From positions 3,782,001-3,846,000 of the forward strand of contig NZ_CP064653.1 of the NCBI RefSeq assembly GCF_015711015.1: DNA of 64,000 nt, given 5' to 3'. Positions 61,658 to 64,000 of this stretch are shown here, one piece after another. The notes below the pieces were generated by a model. The model was given only the letters and a program-made list of their open reading frames with translations. It did not search any database and was not told the origin of the DNA. Position numbers and translations under genes: made by a program. How positions within the stretch are numbered: position 1 is the stretch's first letter; each line of letters opens with the position of its first letter. Source of the stretch: Methylomonas sp. LL1. Lineage in GTDB: Bacteria; Pseudomonadota; Gammaproteobacteria; Methylococcales; Methylomonadaceae.

Positions 61658-63000
61658 TGCTGGTGTTATGGACCGACGCGTTGATTTATCTGCTGGTAGT
61701 GGCCGCCGGCATGCTGGCTTGGTATCTAAGTCGCCAGCAGCATATGCGTAGGCCCTTGCATAAAATCGCCGCCAGCCCGGTGGCGATGGCCTCGCTGACG
61801 CTACTGTTGTGTTTCGCGCTGATCGGCTTGGCCGATTCGATTCATTTCAAGGATACTGATAGCCGCAGTAACGACGCTATCAGTCTGCTGGATGTGGCCT
61901 GCTCCACCATGCGCTCACACAGCGAAAAAACCTATTCCGCGCCGTTCTCGGCTTATCTGTATGCCAAGGAAACCCTTACCGCCGAGGATGGCGCTACCCG
62001 CTGGGATTATCCGCGTTTGACCTATGGCGGCGCGCATTTGCACGATCCGGACAGCGAATTAAATCGCGATGTATTGTTGAAAACTCTGGGCGGTTTTAGC
62101 AAAGGCGCCGGCTTGATGCTGATGATTTTGTTGTTTGCCTGGGGCGATAAACGCGAACGCAGCAGGCGGTTCATGCGCAGTTCTAGCGGCAAGGCGGTAT
62201 GGCTGGTGATGTTTTTAGTCGTGTCATTGTTTTACACCCTGTTTTCCTTGTCGGCTTTTTACCATGTGCTCGGCACCGATAAGGTTGGAGAGGATGTGTT
62301 TTATCAGGCTTTGAAAAGCATACGCACCGGCCTGGTGATTGGCTCGTTGACCACCTTGGTGATGCTGCCGCTGGCTATCGTATTCGGCATCATGGCCGGC
62401 TTTTTCAAGGGTTGGGTCGACGATCTGATTCAGTTCATTTATACCACGCTGAACTCGATCCCCAGCGTGTTATTGATAGCCGCCTCGATTCTGATGGTAC
62501 AGGTCTACATGACCAACCACGCCGAGGATTTTAATAATTCGCTGGTGCGGGCCGACATGCGCCTGCTTTTTCTGTGCCTGATTCTGGGCGTCACCAGTTG
62601 GACCGGCCTATGTCGCTTGCTACGCGCCGAAACCTTGAAGCTGCGCGAGATGGAGTATGTATTGGCCGCGCAGGCGCTGGGCGTCAAACCGGCGATGATA
62701 CTGTTCCGCCACATCCTGCCCAATGTGATGCACATCGTTTTGATTAGCGTGGTGCTGGATTTCAGCTCTCTGGTGCTGGCCGAGGCCGTGCTGTCCTACA
62801 TCAACATCGGCGTCGATCCCACTACCCATAGTTGGGGCAACATGATCAACAGCGCCCGCCTGGAAATGGCCCGCGAACCGGTGGTGTGGTGGTCGCTGGC
62901 GGCGGCGTTTGTGTTCATGTTCGCGTTGGTGCTGGCGGCGAATTTGTTTGCCGATAGTGTCAGGGATGCGTTTGATCCAAGGAGGGCTGCGCGTGGTTAA
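61657..63000 (+). CDS. Peptide-type ABC transporter permease (DppC/OppC-like)
   Basis: A 447-residue permease, about 130 residues longer than standard DppC. The extra length is an N-terminal segment with two hydrophobic helices and a periplasmic stretch (60-200). The core has FFKGWVDDLIQFIYTTLNSI, the EAA loop (MEYVLAAQALGVKPAMILFR) and VDPTTHSWGNMI. It overlaps the next gene by 8 nt. The pairing with the ATPase downstream is clear. Confidence 0.92.
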   Translation: MLVLWTDALIYLLVVAAGMLAWYLSRQQHMRRPLHKIAASPVAMASLTLLLCFALIGLADSIHFKDTDSRSNDAISLLDVACSTMRSHSEKTYSAPFSAYLYAKETLTAEDGATRWDYPRLTYGGAHLHDPDSELNRDVLLKTLGGFSKGAGLMLMILLFAWGDKRERSRRFMRSSSGKAVWLVMFLVVSLFYTLFSLSAFYHVLGTDKVGEDVFYQALKSIRTGLVIGSLTTLVMLPLAIVFGIMAGFFKGWVDDLIQFIYTTLNSIPSVLLIAASILMVQVYMTNHAEDFNNSLVRADMRLLFLCLILGVTSWTGLCRLLRAETLKLREMEYVLAAQALGVKPAMILFRHILPNVMHIVLISVVLDFSSLVLAEAVLSYINIGVDPTTHSWGNMINSARLEMAREPVVWWSLAAAFVFMFALVLAANLFADSVRDAFDPRRAARG

Positions 63001-64000
63001 TACTTTGTTGAAAGTGGAAGGATTAAGTGTTGCATTTGGCAATGCCGATGTGGTTGACAATATCAGCTTCGACATCCACCCCGGCGAAACCTTCGCCCTG
63101 GTTGGCGAATCCGGTTCCGGCAAGTCGATTACCGCGCTGTCGGTGTTGCGCTTGCTACCGAATGCAGCAAAGATGCATGCCGGATCGATGGCATTGCAAA
63201 ACGATGATTTGCTGAATATTCCGGAAATCGAGTTCTGCAAGCTACGCGGCCGCCGCATAGGCCTGATTTTCCAAGACCCGATGTCGTCGTTGAATCCGGT
63301 GCTGACTATTGGCGAGCAGATAGCCGAGGTGTTGCATATTCATTTCCAGTTGTCCGGTAGTGAAGTTCAGCAGCGGGTACTGGAATTGTTGCAGCAAGTC
63401 GAAATCCCCGACCCCGTGCGGCGTCTCAACGAATATCCGCATCAATTGTCCGGCGGACAGCGCCAACGTGTGATGATTGCGATTGCCTTGGCCGGCCAGC
63501 CGGATTTGTTGATCGCCGACGAGCCGACCACGGCGCTGGACGTGACCATACAGGCTCAAATTCTGGATTTACTAAAAAATATTCAGAGACAAACCGGCAT
63601 GGCCTTGTGGCTGATCAGCCACGATCTGGCGCTGGTATCGAATATCGCCGACCGTATCGCGGTGATGCAAAACGGCAAGATCGTCGAAACCGCGACGACC
63701 CAGGAGTTTTTTAAACAGGCCCGACATCCTTACAGCCTGAAATTGCTGGCGGCGTTGCCGAAGATGGAAAGCTGCCTCGGCAAGGAAAGCAAATCCGCCT
63801 CTCCTCTGCTGAAAGTCGAGGACTTCAAGGTTTACTACCCTATCCGCAAAGGTGTGTTCAAACGGCTGGTCGGTCACGTCAAGGCTGTGGACGGGGTCGA
63901 TTTTGAGTTGCATGCCGGCACGACGCTGGCGCTGGTCGGAGAATCCGGTTGCGGCAAGACCAGCATGGGCAAGGGCTTGCTGAATCTGATTCCGGCCCAT
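62993..64000 (+). CDS. ABC transporter ATPase, two fused nucleotide-binding domains (partial)
   Basis: It starts with GTG at 62993, with GGAGG 7 nt upstream, inside the end of the permease gene. The first domain has Walker A GESGSGKS, signature [13 protein letters not shown], Walker [14 protein letters not shown] and the switch His in ISHDLAL. A second domain opens near 63800 with a new [15 protein letters not shown] segment and Walker [10 protein letters not shown]. This is the YejF/GsiA-type fusion of DppD and DppF. The gene continues beyond the right edge. Confidence 0.92.
   Translation, partial: MVNTLLKVEGLSVAFGNADVVDNISFDIHPGETFALVGESGSGKSITALSVLRLLPNAAKMHAGSMALQNDDLLNIPEIEFCKLRGRRIGLIFQDPMSSLNPVLTIGEQIAEVLHIHFQLSGSEVQQRVLELLQQVEIPDPVRRLNEYPHQLSGGQRQRVMIAIALAGQPDLLIADEPTTALDVTIQAQILDLLKNIQRQTGMALWLISHDLALVSNIADRIAVMQNGKIVETATTQEFFKQARHPYSLKLLAALPKMESCLGKESKSASPLLKVEDFKVYYPIRKGVFKRLVGHVKAVDGVDFELHAGTTLALVGESGCGKTSMGKGLLNLIPAH

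Overview
The window looks like a chromosomal segment of a gammaproteobacterial (type I) methanotroph, most like Methylomonas or a close relative. This is inferred from gene content, not from a search. The main pointer is a complete fhcBADC operon, the tetrahydromethanopterin-linked formyltransferase/hydrolase of methylotrophs, next to a pterin dehydratase gene. Gammaproteobacterial blocks support it: sspAB, petABC, murA-hisGD, mla-kds-lpt-rpoN-hpf-rapZ and minCDE. The tmRNA tag is ANDENYSVALAA.

Layout. 1-1100: trxC and an unrecognised gene. 1157-1537: tmRNA (ssrA). 1540-8570: an eroded accessory island between ssrA and a His/Arg/Pro tRNA cluster. It holds a DNA methyltransferase fragment, two inverted copies of one IS3-family element (one broken by a second IS3-family element), a truncated zinc-ribbon gene, a DUF1778 antitoxin separated from its GNAT toxin by the IS cluster, an IstB remnant, a nonsense-mutated gene and a frameshifted integrase end. 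9025-11414: a 1190-bp ISAs1-family element with a same-length, apparently identical copy nested inside it; both show 10-bp target duplications. 11493-20099: dapD, dapC, an M48 lipoprotein protease, pncC, a DUF502 membrane protein, a divergent cytochrome bd oxidase (cydAB), a small unknown gene and a radical SAM gene. 20159-25182: fhcC, fhcD, fhcA, fhcB and pterin dehydratase. 25296-29172: sspB, sspA and the cytochrome bc1 operon.

29325-38909: hisC is separated from hisD-hisG-murA by about 5 kb. That stretch holds an alanine/Na+ symporter and an AT-rich three-gene cassette flanked by inverted palindromic repeats. The cassette encodes a MazG-like helical protein, a dCTP-deaminase/dUTPase-fold protein with a membrane segment, and a protein resembling the helical domain of 5-hmdU DNA kinases. 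It is the best candidate here for an undescribed system, plausibly a nucleotide-based defence or base-modification module. 38946-41336: mlaFEDB without mlaC. 41443-48863: kdsD, kdsC, lptC, lptA, lptB, rpoN, hpf, rapZ, mgtE, lacking the usual PTS-Ntr genes. 48938-51051: minCDE and a DUF2582 gene, followed by a long structured RNA hairpin.

51323-64000: a GH17-GT2 glucan synthase-like protein, purC, fabV, and a peptide-type ABC transporter. The transporter's binding protein is separated from its permeases and ATPase by a VPLPA/PEP-CTERM protein and an NlpE-like protein. The core regions are ordinary, well-ordered operons on both strands. The unusual content is in the ssrA island, the nested ISAs1 pair and the insertion within the his locus.
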